Notes: generated from the sequence alone by a model not told the origin. DNA of 64,000 nucleotides from Physella acuta (GCF_028476545.1 NW_026731872.1:372001-436000); one strand, 5' to 3'; positions 33,741 through 46,500 are shown, numbered from the stretch's first letter. Made by a program: numbers and translations.

Positions 33741-36700
33741 ATGAGCTGCTGTGGCGTGTTCAAGCTCCAGTTCTCCCTGCGGCGGTCAGAGGACGACGGC
33801 CCGGTCTTCAAGAAACAAGATGGCGACCGTTTTGAGAGCGCCATCACCGTCAAGCTCAACGCCAACACCAAGTACACCGTCTTCCTCACCAGCCGCCCCG
33901 CCCGCAGTATCAAGTGAGTACCACCTCACGGCGACCTTTTGTCGGAACCATTTTTTTTCTTGGCTTTTTTTTTTCTAAACTTGTTTCTGTTGACTTTTAA
34001 AAATTAAAATGAATTAACTTTAAATGTTACGTTTCTCCGATGTTAATACAACCATCTTAAGAGTTCAAGTGTGTTGCGTGTTGTGAACAAATCAAGTTCC
34101 GGTTGTCCACAGAAAGGTTTTTCTAAAAGCCGAGAAGCTGGAGATCAACCAACAAAGACCAGAGAGAGCAGACGACAACTGTAACGTGTACCACGCTGAT
34201 TGGTCCACCATCGGCTTTGACGTCAACAAGAGTAACGTCAGGACGTATCTGCCCATAGTCATAGAGGTGTGTCGTGTTATAGGTGTGTCGTCTAGTGTTG
34301 GAGGTGTGTCGTGTTATAGGTGTGTCATGTTATAGGTGTGTCGTCTAGTGTTGGAGGTGTGTCGTGTTATAGGTGTGTCGTCTAGTGTTGGAGGTGTGTC
34401 GTGTTATAGGTGTGTCGTGTTATAGGTGTGTCGTCTAGTGTTATAGGTGTGTCGTCTAGTGTTGGAGGTGTGTCGTGTTATAGGTGTGTCGTGTTATAGG
34501 TGTGTCGTCTAGTGTTATAGGTGTGTCGTCTAGTGTTGGAGGTGTGTCATGTTATAGGTGTGTCGTCTGGCGTTGGAGGTGTGTTGTGTTATAGGTGTGT
34601 CGTGTTGTGTTATAGGTGTGTCGTGTAGTGTTGAAGGTGTGTCGTGTAATGTTATAGGTGTGTCGTCTGGTGTTATAGGTGTGTCGTGTTATAGGTGTGT
34701 CGTCTGGTGTTATAGGTGTGTCGTGTTATAGGTGTGTCGTCTGGTGTTATAGGTGTGTCGTGTTATAGGTGTGTCGTCTGGTGTTGGAGGTGTGTCGTCC
34801 GGTGTTGGGGGTTTTGTCGTCCGGTGTTGGGGGTGTGTCGTGTAATGTTATAGATGTGTCGTCTGGTGTTGGGGTTGTGTTGTCTAATGGGCTGGGGATG
34901 TTATGTGAAGATTTTCTCTACATATAGACCACATTGTTTACTTGTTTGATGTAGCGATATTGTCACATGCTTTAAGCATTTCACTCACAGCGGCCCTATC
35001 CGCCCCCCCCCCCCCCTAAGTAAAGGCCAGACACAATCCACTACACTAACCATTACCTTAACCAACTCACCCTAAACCTTACCCCCCCCCCTAAGTAAAG
35101 GCCAGACACAATCCACTACACTAACCATTACCTTAACCAGCTCACCCTAAACTTTACCCCCTCCCTAGATCGCGATGTTTGTCTACCAGTAGCTTTGGGT
35201 CAAGAGGGTGGGAGGGGTGAGGGGGCTGGTCACGTGTCTCCCGGGACGAAATCCGGCTCCTAACAGGAAATTAAAAAAAGATGGGAGATACTGGACCGAG
35301 CCTTCAACACCCCCCCCCCCCCCCCCGACAGCTTCCCAACGCATGGATATTGTATTTCTTTCTTACATCGGGTTTGTTAGTAAGAACAAAGGGAAACAAC
35401 TTCAGAAAGAAAAACGTTTTATCTAATCCACACATTTTTTTTTATTGTTGTGAGTTGTTCCCCTTTCTACCCTGTCGTTACCCCCTTTTTTCCAAGAAGT
35501 TGCCATCTCTGCCCATTTGTTGCCCTATAAAAATGTGTTACCCTTTCTGCCCAGTTGTTAACCTCTCTGTCCAGTAGCTGCCCTTTCTGCCCAGTAGCTG
35601 CCCTTTCTGCCCAGTAGTCGCTGAAACCTGGCCAGCATTGATCGATTCCAAATTAACTTGTAATTTTCCCTCGTCTTGACCAGCTTTTGAGCAGACGTAC
35701 ACATTAATCGATGGCTGCCATCGATTTGTTCAAGAGAATCGTTAATTGATGACGTCATGGGCACTAGGGCCTAGGACGGTTTTTTAAACTCAGGATACTT
35801 GAAAGAAAAATCAAGCAAACCTAGTGTTTGCCACTCGATACCGTGTCGCGATACCTGGGGCATACTGTATCGATACTTTTTTGTAATCAAATCCGATTCC
35901 TGCTTTATTCGGTTGTTAATGTCAGATTGATTCATTGGCTTCGTTTTAAAGCTGGCGTGTGTGTGCGTGTGATGGAGGGAGGGGGGGCAATTATTTTTTA
36001 TAATGTCAGTAACATTGGCGATGCAATCAACAGTATTATATTTAAAATAACCAAGACATGTTAATACCAAAGTAAAAAATAATTGACTAACTCCGCCTAC
36101 CATTGAAAGTATGTGCCTACCATTGAGAGCATCTACGCCTACCATTGAGAGTATGGGCCTACCATTGAGAGTATATGGCGACCATTTCGGCCTATGTATT
36201 CCTATCTTTTATCCTGCTACATAGCGTCCTAACATCACACTGTGTGTATGTGTGCGCTGAGTGCGTTAAGATTAAGCTCAGGATGACAGTGAGCTCAACA
36301 CAAGGGCCCTGTACTCCCACTTGTCCGGGCGGGCCAACAGATATTCTGTCCGTCAAGGGGAGGCGACTCACGGGGAGGTAACGGTGAGAGGGGAGACAAT
36401 AGAACAAATTAGATTCGATCAACGCTACTGGAAAAGGACATTATTCCTCGTCATCCCCTTCCCCCCTCAACAGTACCACCAAGTATATTCCCACCCCCAC
36501 CCATTTCACAAAAACTAAAGTAGGACACCCCCTCGCCCCCCCCCCCCCAAAAAAAAAAAATCACTGTCTCCGTGTCTAGTCATGGACAAGAATCCCATTG
36601 ATCATTCGGATTCTGGTGGATGTTTTTTTTTTAAATATTTAATATACATTATTTAGACGGGGTCGTTACCGCGGGAAGGGGGGGTGGGAAGTGTTACTGA

Positions 36701-38837
36701 GTTAATGAATCTTTCGGTAATGGTGGGGGAAGGGACTGGTCAGGTGTAATGTCCTTGTCCCCCACATCACTTGGTCAACATTTGTACACTGTCAGTCGTG
36801 TCAGTCCTCCTTTGGTGTCTGCAGGGGAAAAACCAAAACTGATGACGCCGCTATGACAGTCCTATATTGCTGACTCCACTCATGACAGTCCTATATTGCT
36901 GACTCCACTCATGACAGTCCTATATTGCTGACTCCACTCATGACAGTCCTATATTGCTGACTCCACTCATGACAGTCCTATATTGCTGACTCCACTCATG
37001 ACAGTCATATATTGCTGACTCCACTCATGACAGTCCTATATTGCTGACTCCACTTATGACAGTCCTATATTGCTGACTCCACTCATGACAGTCCTATATT
37101 GCTGACTCCACTCATGACAGTCCCATATTGCTGACTCCACTCATGACAGTCCCATATTGCTGACTCCACTCATGACAGTCCTATATTGCTGACTCCACTT
37201 ATGACAGTCCTATAGTGCTGACTCGACTATGACTCCACTAGCCGGACGAGCCCTACATCACATATCGTCCAGATTTTGGCAAAATTAATTACATCCAGTA
37301 TGTAATTAACATTCTTTATTCTGTCCGCCCACTGATTAATTTTACAAACACGTGCGAAGCTAATGAATAATTGTTGCACGTGAAGTTGACGCTGCCGGTT
37401 AAAATAACTCATCATCCCTCACATCCCGATTCTATCCCTAACATCCTTGACTCATGATGCCGCTATCCTTATTGAGCTATCCTTAATTTTTTCTTCTTCA
37501 ATATCACCGTTCATTTTTTTTATTCCCAACACTATCCCTATAACCCTCCCCTATCCTAAAAAAAACCCCTCTATCCTTAGCGCCACACCCCTCTATATCT
37601 CTAACCCTACGAACTTCATTTCCGCTGCTCCCCCCCGCCCCCTCCCCATTGATTTTTCATTGAGCGAGATTGACGTCACGGCGGGAGAAGGGAGATAACG
37701 TGGCTTGTAACTGGACAAGGGAGATAAAAGAATTATGATGCTATGGGCTAGGAATGCAAATCACTTGGACTCAGTTTTTGGCAAGAGCTCACTTTTTTCC
37801 CAACAACGGTAGCGATGCTCTGGCCGTCCCAGGGATGCTGGTACAGTGAGTTTCATCCCTGCTGCCTGCACGTGGGACAGTCTTGACCCCCCTGCTATGC
37901 TGTCATGAGACAGTGTTGACCCCTCCTACTATGCTGTCATGAGACAGTCTTGACCCCTCCTGCTATGTTGTCATGAGACAGTGTTGACCCCTCCTGCTAT
38001 GCTGTCATGAGACAGTCTTGACCCCCCTGCTATGCTGTCATGAGACAGTCTTGACCCCCCTGCTATGCTGTCATGAGACAGTCTTGACCCCCCTGCTATG
38101 CTGTCATGAGACAGTGTTGACCCCTCCTGCTATGTTGTCATGAGACAGTGTTGACCGATGACAGGAGTTATCTACAAATGGTCACCTTCCTCTGGCCAAC
38201 CACACTTAAAATGGCCACCTCTCTCTGGCCAACCACACTTAAAATGGCCACCTTCCTTAGACAAACCAAATTGTTTTACCTGGGTCCATTGGGTCAGCTA
38301 CCCTGATTGGGTTGACCCCCTAAAAGAGTGGGGTCATCCCACTTACCCCCCCCCCCCCCCGGGTCACCTAACCAAGCCGGACAATGCAATGTGTTATGCC
38401 GGATGAGCGTCACTGTTCGCTTGTGGTGAATCGATAGACTAGGGCTGAGGACACCTTTTTGTTGGCTAGTGCTGGAGCTAGATCTAGTACAAGCACGCAG
38501 ACTTTCTTTACAATCTATACTTAGTTCAGAATTTGTTTACAGTTGGTTGTCCAATCTATACTTAGCTCAGAATTTGTTTACAGTTTGTTGTCCAATCTAT
38601 AATTAGCTCAGAATTTGCATCTACATACACTATTAAGTAATTACCGTTAACAGGTTAATTTTTTTTTACTAGATGGACAGTGGCCTACGAGTGGAAACGA
38701 AACTGCAAGTGAAAGTATATCCGGAAACGGAAACGACGCACTGCAAGTGGGGTGATGAACTTCACATGCTCGACCTTGAATGCGCGGTGAAGGCCGACAA
38801 GACGGCGGTCGAGATCAGGAAAGTGCAGTACATCTAG
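33741..38837 (+). CDS. CNRIP1: CNRIP1 (cannabinoid receptor interacting protein 1), 3 coding exons
   Basis: Coding exons are 33741-33913, 34113-34266 and 38673-38837 (stop TAG 38835-38837), with phases 2 and 0, giving 163 aa (human 164). The protein keeps the family order: FKLQFSLRRSEDDGPVFKKQ near the N-terminus (human [20 protein letters not shown]), DGDRF, a middle CNVYHADWSTIGFDVNKS segment, LPIVIE, LQVKVYPETETTHCKWGDEL (human [20 protein letters not shown]), and a C-terminal LECAVK. In vertebrates the protein binds the cytoplasmic tail of CB1 receptor; its role in invertebrates is not established. Exon 1 begins at 33697 after a TTCCAG acceptor, so a noncoding 5' exon lies upstream. An ATG at 33721 opens a seven-codon uORF whose TGA overlaps the main start as ATGA (33741-33744). 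Exons are GC-rich inside AT-rich introns. Confidence 0.92.
34261..34870 (+). repeat. Tandem copies of the CNRIP1 exon 2 splice donor
   Basis: The exon 2 junction ATAGAG/GTGTGTCG continues into an array whose units read GTTATAGGTGTGTCGT (about 16 bp) and CTAGTGTTGGAGGTGTGTCG (about 18-20 bp). Each unit repeats an AG/GTGTGT donor-like step, about 35 in all. The final units decay towards GTTGGGGGTTTTGTCG. Confidence 0.88.
34990..35165 (+). repeat. Approx. 90-bp direct repeat with C tracts
   Basis: Two copies of CTAAGTAAAGGCCAGACACA followed by ATCCACTACACTAACCATTA and CCTTAACCA, each preceded by a C tract. Confidence 0.9.
35170..36840. other. CNRIP1 intron 2, mixed sequence
   Basis: A triplicated CTGCCCTTTCTGCCCAGTAG (about 35570-35615), a short GCCTACCATTGAGAGTAT repeat (36090-36180, four copies), and C/A tracts at about 35310 and 36535. 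No exon was recognised. Confidence 0.45.
36843..37225 (+). repeat. 29-bp minisatellite, 13 copies
   Basis: The unit is GACAGTCCTATATTGCTGAC plus TCCACTCAT, nearly perfect, in CNRIP1 intron 2. Confidence 0.95.
37868..38155 (+). repeat. 33-bp minisatellite, about 9 copies
   Basis: The unit is CTATGCTGTCATGAGACAGT plus CTTGACCCCCCTG, with GTGTTGACCCCTCC variants. TGTCATGAGACA is an inverted repeat within each unit. CNRIP1 intron 2. Confidence 0.94.
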
Positions 38838-39145
38838 CTGTTCAGCTGCTCGGAGTGCAGTACATCTAGCTGTTCAGCTGCTCGGAGTGCAGTACATCTA
38901 GCTGTTCAGCTGCTCGGAGTGCAGTACATCTAGCTGTTCAGCTACTCGGAGTGCAGTACATCTAGCTGTTCAGCTGCTCGGAGTGCTGTACATCTAGCTG
39001 TTCAGCTGCTCGGAGTGCAGTACATCTAGTTGTTCAGCTACTCGGAGTGCAGTACATCTAGCTGTTCAGCTGTTCGGAGTGCTGTACATCTAAGCTGTTC
39101 AGCTGCTCGGAGTGCCGTACATCTAGCTGTTCAGCTGCTCGGAGA
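38820..39145 (+). repeat. Tandem copies of the CNRIP1 C-terminus and stop codon
   Basis: The end of the CDS, GTGCAGTACATCTAG, is repeated about ten times in a 32-bp unit, CTGTTCAGCTGCTCGGAGTG plus CAGTACATCTAG. The copies lie entirely after the true stop and so form the beginning of the 3' UTR. Variants are CTGTACAT and CCGTACAT. Confidence 0.95.
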
Positions 39146-39529
39146 TCTTGAAAACTTTTTGTAGTATTTCAGTTTAGCCATACCCTCCCTATTCTAGAAC
39201 TATACCGCTGGTGGCGATACTTCAATACTAAACCCTAGTCATGCAACAGTATAAATCTGATCCAAATGATCTCAACGCCACCGGCCACAACACCTTAATA
39301 CGCTACATTACATGGCCGGCTAATACCGCAGTACAAAATATGAGGGTATGGCTAATCGATGAGAACATTCCCATCAACATATAAATTGCTTGCTTGTGTG
39401 GAGTGACAAAAGACGATATGATTGGCTCACCACTGAGGCGGCTCAAGCTTCCAACTGTCACGGATGGCGCATGGGGCTACTGGTGCAAGGTGGGCAGACG
39501 ACAGGCCTAATGCATTCGTGACGTCAGCA

Positions 39530-40013
39530 TAGTGGGGGCTCTCAGCCCCACACATACCATGGGCAGTGTGGGGGCTCTCAGCCCCACACATACCATGGGC
39601 AGAGTGGAGGGCATACCATGGGCATTGTGGGGGCTCTCAGCCCCACACATACCATGGGCAGTGTGGGGGCTCTCAGCGCCACACATACCATGGGCAGTGT
39701 GGGGGCTCTCAGCCCCACACATACCATGGGCAGAGTGGGGGCTCTCAGCCCCACACATACCATGGGCAGTGTGGGGGCTCTCAGCCCCACACATACCATG
39801 GGCAGAGTGGGGGCTCTCAGCCCCACACATACCATGGGCAGTGTGGGGGCTCTCAGCCCCACACATACCATGGGCAGTGTGGGGGCTCTCAGCCCCACAC
39901 ATACCATGGGCAGAGTGGGGGCTCTCAGCCCCACACATACCATGGGCAGTGTGGGGGCTCTCAGCCCCACACATACCATGGGCAGTGTGGGGGCTCTCAG
40001 CCCCACACATATC
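39530..40013 (+). repeat. 36-bp hairpin-forming minisatellite in CNRIP1 3' UTR
   Basis: About 13 copies of GGGGGCTCTCAGCCCCACAC plus ATACCATGGGCAGTGT. Every unit contains GGGGCTCTCAGCCCC, a perfect six-pair stem with a three-base loop. It lies between the CNRIP1 stop and the candidate poly(A) signal at 41128. Confidence 0.93.
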
Positions 40014-41127
40014 ATAGTTTTGTAGCAGTTATTTCCACACAATATGGGTTGTGTGTGTGGAGGGGGGAGGTAACTAGTCTCAGATAAAAAAAGGTTTGTG
40101 TTACTAGAAATACTAGAAAACGTGTGTAATAAAACTGAAATAGATAATTGTGATGTTATGAGAGAATTTTAAAACAAAAATTATTTTGGCTCAATTATGA
40201 AACAGGCGAAATTAAGGTATTTGTCCAACAATTTGCGAAGAATAGAACACAAAATCCTCCCCCCCCCCCCTCTTTGCCCCCACACACACTTGCATTCTTT
40301 TTGAAGTAAATAATTTGAAATTTTAAAAATCCATTATGTTTATATTTTACAAGTGTATATTTTATAAATGCCAAAAGATGACCCAACCAAAAGATGTCAT
40401 AAATGTCATAGCTCAAACTGTGATGCCACGGGGAATTACTCTACATATATTCTATTTATATCTTGTAATAAGGGAAATTACTGGTGGCGTGAGAATGAAA
40501 GGGTGGGGATGACGTCATGTGCTGTGAGTTGTTTTATCTATAAGTATTAAGTGTGATCTGATAGTGAAGGGTTTTTTGTTTACTTTGGTGAGCACTAACT
40601 AGTTCTTTTTTTTTTAGCAATTAGCATAATATATGTGTCCGTGTTCTTAGTGGTCAATAAGAAATGTTTGATGTACCAAGCTAAATTTAGATGATGGTAG
40701 ATTTTAACAATGTCTGTGTGTTGTTGTAATTACACTTTTGGGAAATGAAACAGAAACCATGTATTAATGTTGTAGTGTTAGATTGCGTGTGTATGTATTC
40801 TACCCATTAATATGCTAGATTTTTTTAAATTTTAAAGTAAAATGTATACAACTTTGCTGATGTATGTTATTTATAATTTAACTATTTTATTTTGATCATT
40901 TTAAAATATGAGATACATATGAATTATTCTTGATATTTTGGCAATATTTTTCCATATATTTCCCCCCTCTTTAGCATTGATGGACTTATACATTCAATGA
41001 TTCTTGGTGTCTTCGGTGTAAATATGCAGCATTTTATTTTAACCTGATATTTTATGCAAAATCTGGCCACTATCGGGCTAGACAATGCCGGCTTGCACTA
41101 TGTAAATGTGTTGCAATATTGGATAGC

Positions 41128-41133
41128 AATAAA
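41128..41133 (+). terminator. Candidate poly(A) signal of CNRIP1
   Basis: AATAAA follows AT-rich unique sequence (40020-41125) of typical 3' UTR type, with a GT-rich stretch (TTGGTCTGGTGTTCATGTT) after it. It implies a 2.3-kb 3' UTR; a nearer signal was not obvious. Confidence 0.5.
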
Positions 41134-41271
41134 GCTTAAAACTGTTTCTGCTATTGGTCTGGTGTTCATGTTATACATTTGTTGATCTATTTTTAAATTG
41201 TCAACTCAAGATTGAATTGTACTGAAGAAAGAGATAAGGACAAAGAAAAACAAACTGGGTAGAAAAAGGAA

Positions 41272-44200
41272 CAGTGGCCCTGTCTTAAAGTAGCCCTGTC
41301 CTAGAGTGGCCCTGTCCTAGAGTAGCCCTGTCCTACAGTAGCCCTGTCCTACAGCTACAGTAGCCCTGTCCTACAGTAGCCCTGTCCTACAGTGGCCCTG
41401 TCCTACAGTGGCCCTGTCCTACAGTAGCCCTGTCCTACAGTAGCCCTGTCCTAGAGTGGCCCTGTCCTACAGTAGCCCTGTCCTACAGCTACAGTAGCCC
41501 TGTCCTAGAGTGGCCCTGTCCTACAGTGGCCCTGTCCTACAGTAGCCCTGTCCTACAGTAGCCCTGTCCTACAGTAGTCCTGTCCTACAGTAGCCCTGTC
41601 CTACAGCTACAGTAGCCCTGTCCTACAGTAGCCCTGTCCTACAGTAGCCCTGTCCTACAGTAGCCCTGTCCTACAGTAGCCCTGTCCTACAGTAGCCCTG
41701 TCCTACAGTAGCCCTGTCCTACAGTAGCCCTGTCCTACAGTAGCCCTGTCCTACAGCTACAGTAGCCCTGTCCTAGAGTGGCCCTGTCCTACAGTGGCCC
41801 TGTCCTACAGTAGCCCTGTCCTACAGTAGCCCTGTCCTACAGTAGTCCTGTCCTACAGTAGCCCTGTCCTACAGCTACAGTAGCCCTGTCCTACAGTAGC
41901 CCTGTCCTACAGTAGCCCTGTCCTACAGTGGCCCTGTCCTACAGCTACAGTAGCCCTGTCCTACAGTAGCCCTGTCCTACAGTAGCCCTGTCCTACAGTA
42001 GCCCTGTCCTACAGTAGTCCTGTCCTACAGTAGCCCTGTCCTACAGCTACAGTAGCCCTGTCCTACAGTAGCCCTGTCCTACAGTAGCCCTGTCCTACAG
42101 TGGCCCTGTCCTACAGCTACAGTAGCCCTGTCCTACAGTAGCCCTGTCCTACAGTAGCCCTGTCCTACAGTAGCCCTGTCCTACAGTAGCCCTGTCCTAC
42201 AGTAGCCCTGTCCTACAGTAGCCCTGTCCTACAGTAGCCCTGTCCTACAGTAGCCCTGTCCTACAGCTACAGTAGCCCTGTCCTACAGTAGCCCTGTCCT
42301 ACAGTAGCCCTGTCCTACAGTAGCCCTGTCCTACAGTAGCCCTGTCCTACAGCTACAGTAGCCCTGTCCTACAGTAGCCCTGTCCTACAGTAGCCCTGTC
42401 CTACAGTGGCCCTGTCCTACAGTAGCCCTGTCCAACAGTAGCCCTGTCCTACAGTGGCCCTGTCCTACAGCTACAGTAGCCCTGTCCTACAGTAGCCCTG
42501 TCCTACAGTAGCCCTGTCCTACAGTAGCCCTGTCCTACAGTAGTCCTGTCCTACAGTAGCCCTGTCCTACAGCTACAGTAGCCCTGTCCTACAGTAGCCC
42601 TGTCCTACAGTAGCCCTGTCCTACAGTGGCCCTGTCCTACAGCTACAGTAGCCCTGTCCTACAGTAGCCCTGTCCTACAGTAGCCCTGTCCTACAGTAGC
42701 CCTGTCCTACAGTAGCCCTGTCCTACAGTAGCCCTGTCCTACAGTAGCCCTGTCCTACAGTAGCCCTGTCCTACAGTAGCCCTGTCCTACAGCTACAGTA
42801 GCCCTGTCCTACAGTAGCCCTGTCCTACAGTAGCCCTGTCCTACAGTGGCCCTGTCCTACAGTAGCCCTGTCCAACAGTAGCCCTGTCCTACAGTAGCCC
42901 TGTCCTAGAGTGGCCCTGTCCTACAGTAGCCCTGTCCTACAGCTACAGTGGCCCTGTCCTACAGTAGCCCTGTCCTACAGTAGCCCTGTCCTACAGTAGC
43001 CCTGTCCTACAGTAGCCCTGTCCTACAGTAGCCCTGTCCTACAGTGGCCCTGTCCTACAGTAGCCCTGTCCTACAGTAGTCCTGTCCTACAGTGGCCCTG
43101 TCCTACAGTAGCCCTGTCCAACAGTAGCCCTGTCCTACAGTAGCCCTGTCCTACAGTAGCCCTGTCCTAGAGTAGCCCTGTCCAACAGTAGCCCTGTCTT
43201 AAGTAGCCCTGTCCTACAGTGGCCCTGTCCTACAGTAGCCCTGTCCTACAGTAGCCCTGTCCTACAGTAGCCCTGTCCTACAGTAGCCCTGTCCTACAGT
43301 AGCCCTGTCCTACAGTGGCCCTGTCCTACAGTGGCCCTGTCCTACAGTAGCCCTGTCCTACAGTAGCCCTGTCCTAGAGTGGCCCTGTCCTACAATGGCC
43401 CTGTCCTACAGTAGCCCTGTCCTACAGTAGCCCTGTCCTAGAGTGGCCCTGTCCTACAGTGGCCCTGTCCTACAGTAGCCCTGTCCTACAGTAGCCCTGT
43501 CCTAGAGTGGCCCTGTCCTACAGTAGCCCTGTCCTACAGTAGCCCTGTCCTACAGTAGCCCTGTCCTACAGTAGCCCTGTCCTAGAGTGGCCCTGTCCTA
43601 CAGTGGCCCTGTCCTACAGTAGCCCTGTCCTACAGTAGCCCTGTCCTACAGTAGCCCTGTCCTACAGTAGTCCTGTCCTACATTGGCCCTGTCCTACAGT
43701 GGCCCTGCCCTACAGTAGCCCTGTCCTAGAGTGGCCCTGTCCTACAGTGGCCCTGTCCTACAGTAGCCCTGTCCTACAGTAGCCCTGTCCTAGAGTGGCC
43801 CTGTCCTACAGTAGCCCTGTCCTACAGTAGCCCTGTCCTACAGTAGCCCTGTCCTACAGTAGCCCTGTCCTACAGTAGCCCTGTCCTACAGTAGCCCTGT
43901 CCTACAGTGGCCCTGTCCTACAGTAGCCCTGTCCTAGAGTGGCCCTGTCCTACAGTGGCCCTGTCCTACAGTAGCCCTGTCCTACAGTAGCCCTGTCCTA
44001 CAGTAGCCCTGTCCTACAGTAGCCCTGTCCTACAGTAGCCCTGTCCTACAGTAGCCCTGTCCTACAGTGGCCCTGTCCTACAGTAGCCCTGTCCTAGAGT
44101 GGCCCTGTCCTACAGTGGCCCTGTCCTACAGTAGCCCTGTCCTACAGTAGCCCTGTCCTACAGTAGCCCTGTCCTACAGTAGCCCTGTCCTACATTGGCC

Positions 44201-45015
44201 CTGTCCTACAGTGGCCCTGCCCTACAGTAGCCCTGTCCTACAGTAGCCCTGTCTTACAGTAGTCCTGTCCTACAGTGGCCCTGTCCTACAGTAGCCCTGT
44301 CCTACAGTAGCCCTGTCCTACAGTAGCCCTGTCCTACAGTAGCCCTGTCCTACAGTAGCCCTGTCCTACAGTAGCCCTGTCTTAAAGTAGCCCTGTCCTA
44401 GAGTGGCCCTGTCCTACAGTAGCCCTGTCCTACAGTAGCCCTGTCCTAGAGTGGCCCTGTCCTACAGTAGCCCTGTCCTACAGTAGCCCTGTCCTACAGC
44501 TACAGTAGCCCTGTCCTACAGTAGCCCTGTCCTACAGTAGCCCTGTCCTACAGTAGCCCTGTCCTACAGTAGCCCTGTCCTACAGTAGCCCTGTCATAGT
44601 CGCCCTGTCCTACAGTAGCCCTGTCTTACAGTAGCCCTGTCCTAGAGTGGCCCTGTCCTACAGTAGCCCTGTCCTACAGTAGCCCTGTCCTACAGTAGCC
44701 CTGTCCTACAGTAGCCCTGTCCTACAGTAGCCCTGTCTTAAAGTAGCCCTGTCCTAGAGTGGCCCTGTCCTACAGTAGCCCTGTCCTAGAGTGGCCCTGT
44801 CCTACAGTAGCCCTGTCCTACAGTAGCCCTGTCCTACAGTAGCCCTGTCCTACAGTAGCCCTGTCCTAGAGTGGCCCTGTCCTACAGTAGCCCTGTCCTA
44901 CAGTGGCCCTGTCCTACAGTAGCCCTGTCCTACAGTAGCCCTGTCCTACAGTAGCCCTGTCCTACAGTAGCCCTGTCCTAGAGTGGCCCTGTCCTACAGT
45001 AGCTCTGTCCTTCCC
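41272..45015 (+). repeat. 3.7-kb array of a 16-bp unit, about 230 copies
   Basis: The unit is CAGTAGCCCTGTCCTA. Recurrent variants are CAGTGGCC, GAGTGGCC, CAGTAGTCC and TCCAACAG, and in the first half (and once near 44500) a six-base insertion giving CTACAGCTACAG. The pattern of insertions repeats at multi-unit spacing (for example 41580-42120 and 42000-42340), showing block duplications. It begins directly downstream of the CNRIP1 3' end. Confidence 0.97.
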
Positions 45016-45359
45016 ATAAAACAGTTGCCATCTGGAGAAATGTTCACCCTCTCTAGTGCCTTACACTTTCGCATGTCACTTGGGACATGTCATATAGGAC
45101 ATTTCTGAATTAAGTCTAAATAAAGACTAATGCAAATAAGTATAGATGATACATTTGAAATACAACTGTTTATAACAAATTAAATGGACCCATATGTAAT
45201 AGGACTGTCAAAACAAATCAAATTTTATTTTTCTTTATAGTCAGGGTTCTCTGGACACAAAAATAGAGCTACTTGAACAAGGTACATAGAAATACATTAT
45301 TTCTTCACAATCACATGCATTATTATATGTTATTTGTGCACAATAAATACGCTGACATC

Positions 45360-46500
45360 AGACAACCAAACCCCTCTAACACCACACACATAAACCCCAC
45401 ACACCCAAGCCTCTCTAACACTAACACACCCAAGCCCTACACACCCAAACCCCACTGACACCACGCACCCAAGCCCACCAATACCACACACCCAAGCTCC
45501 ACTAACACCACACACCCAAACCACACTGACACCACACACCCAAACCCCACTGACACCACACACCAAAGCCCACCTGACACCACACACCCAAGCCCACCAA
45601 TACCACACACCCAAGCCCCTCTAACACCACACACCCAAGCCCACCCAACACCACACACCCAAGCCCACCCAACACCACACACCCAAGCCCCACTAACACC
45701 ACACACCCAAGCCCACCCAACACCACACACCCAAGCCCACCCAACACCACACACCCAAGCCCCACTAACACCACACACCCAAGCCCCTCTAACACCACAC
45801 ACCCAAGCCCACCCAAAACCACACACAACCAAACCCCACTGACACCACACACACAAACCCCACTGACACCACACACCCAAACCCCACTGACACCACACAC
45901 CCAAGCCCCACTAACACCACACACCCAAGCCCCACTAACACCACACACCCAAACCCCACTGACACCACACACCCAAGCCCCTCTAACACCACACACCAAA
46001 ACCACACACAACCAAACCCCACTAACCCCACACACCCAAACCCCACTGACACCACACACCCAAGCCCACCCAACACCACACACCCAAACCCCACTGACAC
46101 CACACAACCAAGCCCACCCAACACCACACACCCAAGCCCCACTAACACCACACACCCAAACCCCACTGACACCACACACCCAAGCCCACCCAACACCACA
46201 CACCCAAGCCCCACTAACACCACACAACCAAGCCCACCCAACACCACACACCCAAACCCCACTGACACCACACAACCAAGCCCACCCAACACCACACACC
46301 CAAGCCCCACTAACACCACACACCCAAGCCCACCCAACACCACACACCCAAGCCCCTCTAACACCACACACCCAAACCCCACACAACCAAGCCCCACTAA
46401 CACCACACACCCAAACCCCACTGACACCACACACCCAAGCCCCACTAACACCACACAACCAAGCCCACCTGACACCACACACCCAAGCCCATTGACATGT
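45360..46500 (+). repeat. C-rich CACCACACACCCAAGCCC array
   Basis: About 50 units of 20-24 bp such as ACACCACACACCCAAGCCCA, followed by CCCA, CCACTA, CCTCTA or CACTG endings. It is G-rich on the minus strand. The long minus-strand frame is a repeat translation. Confidence 0.95.
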
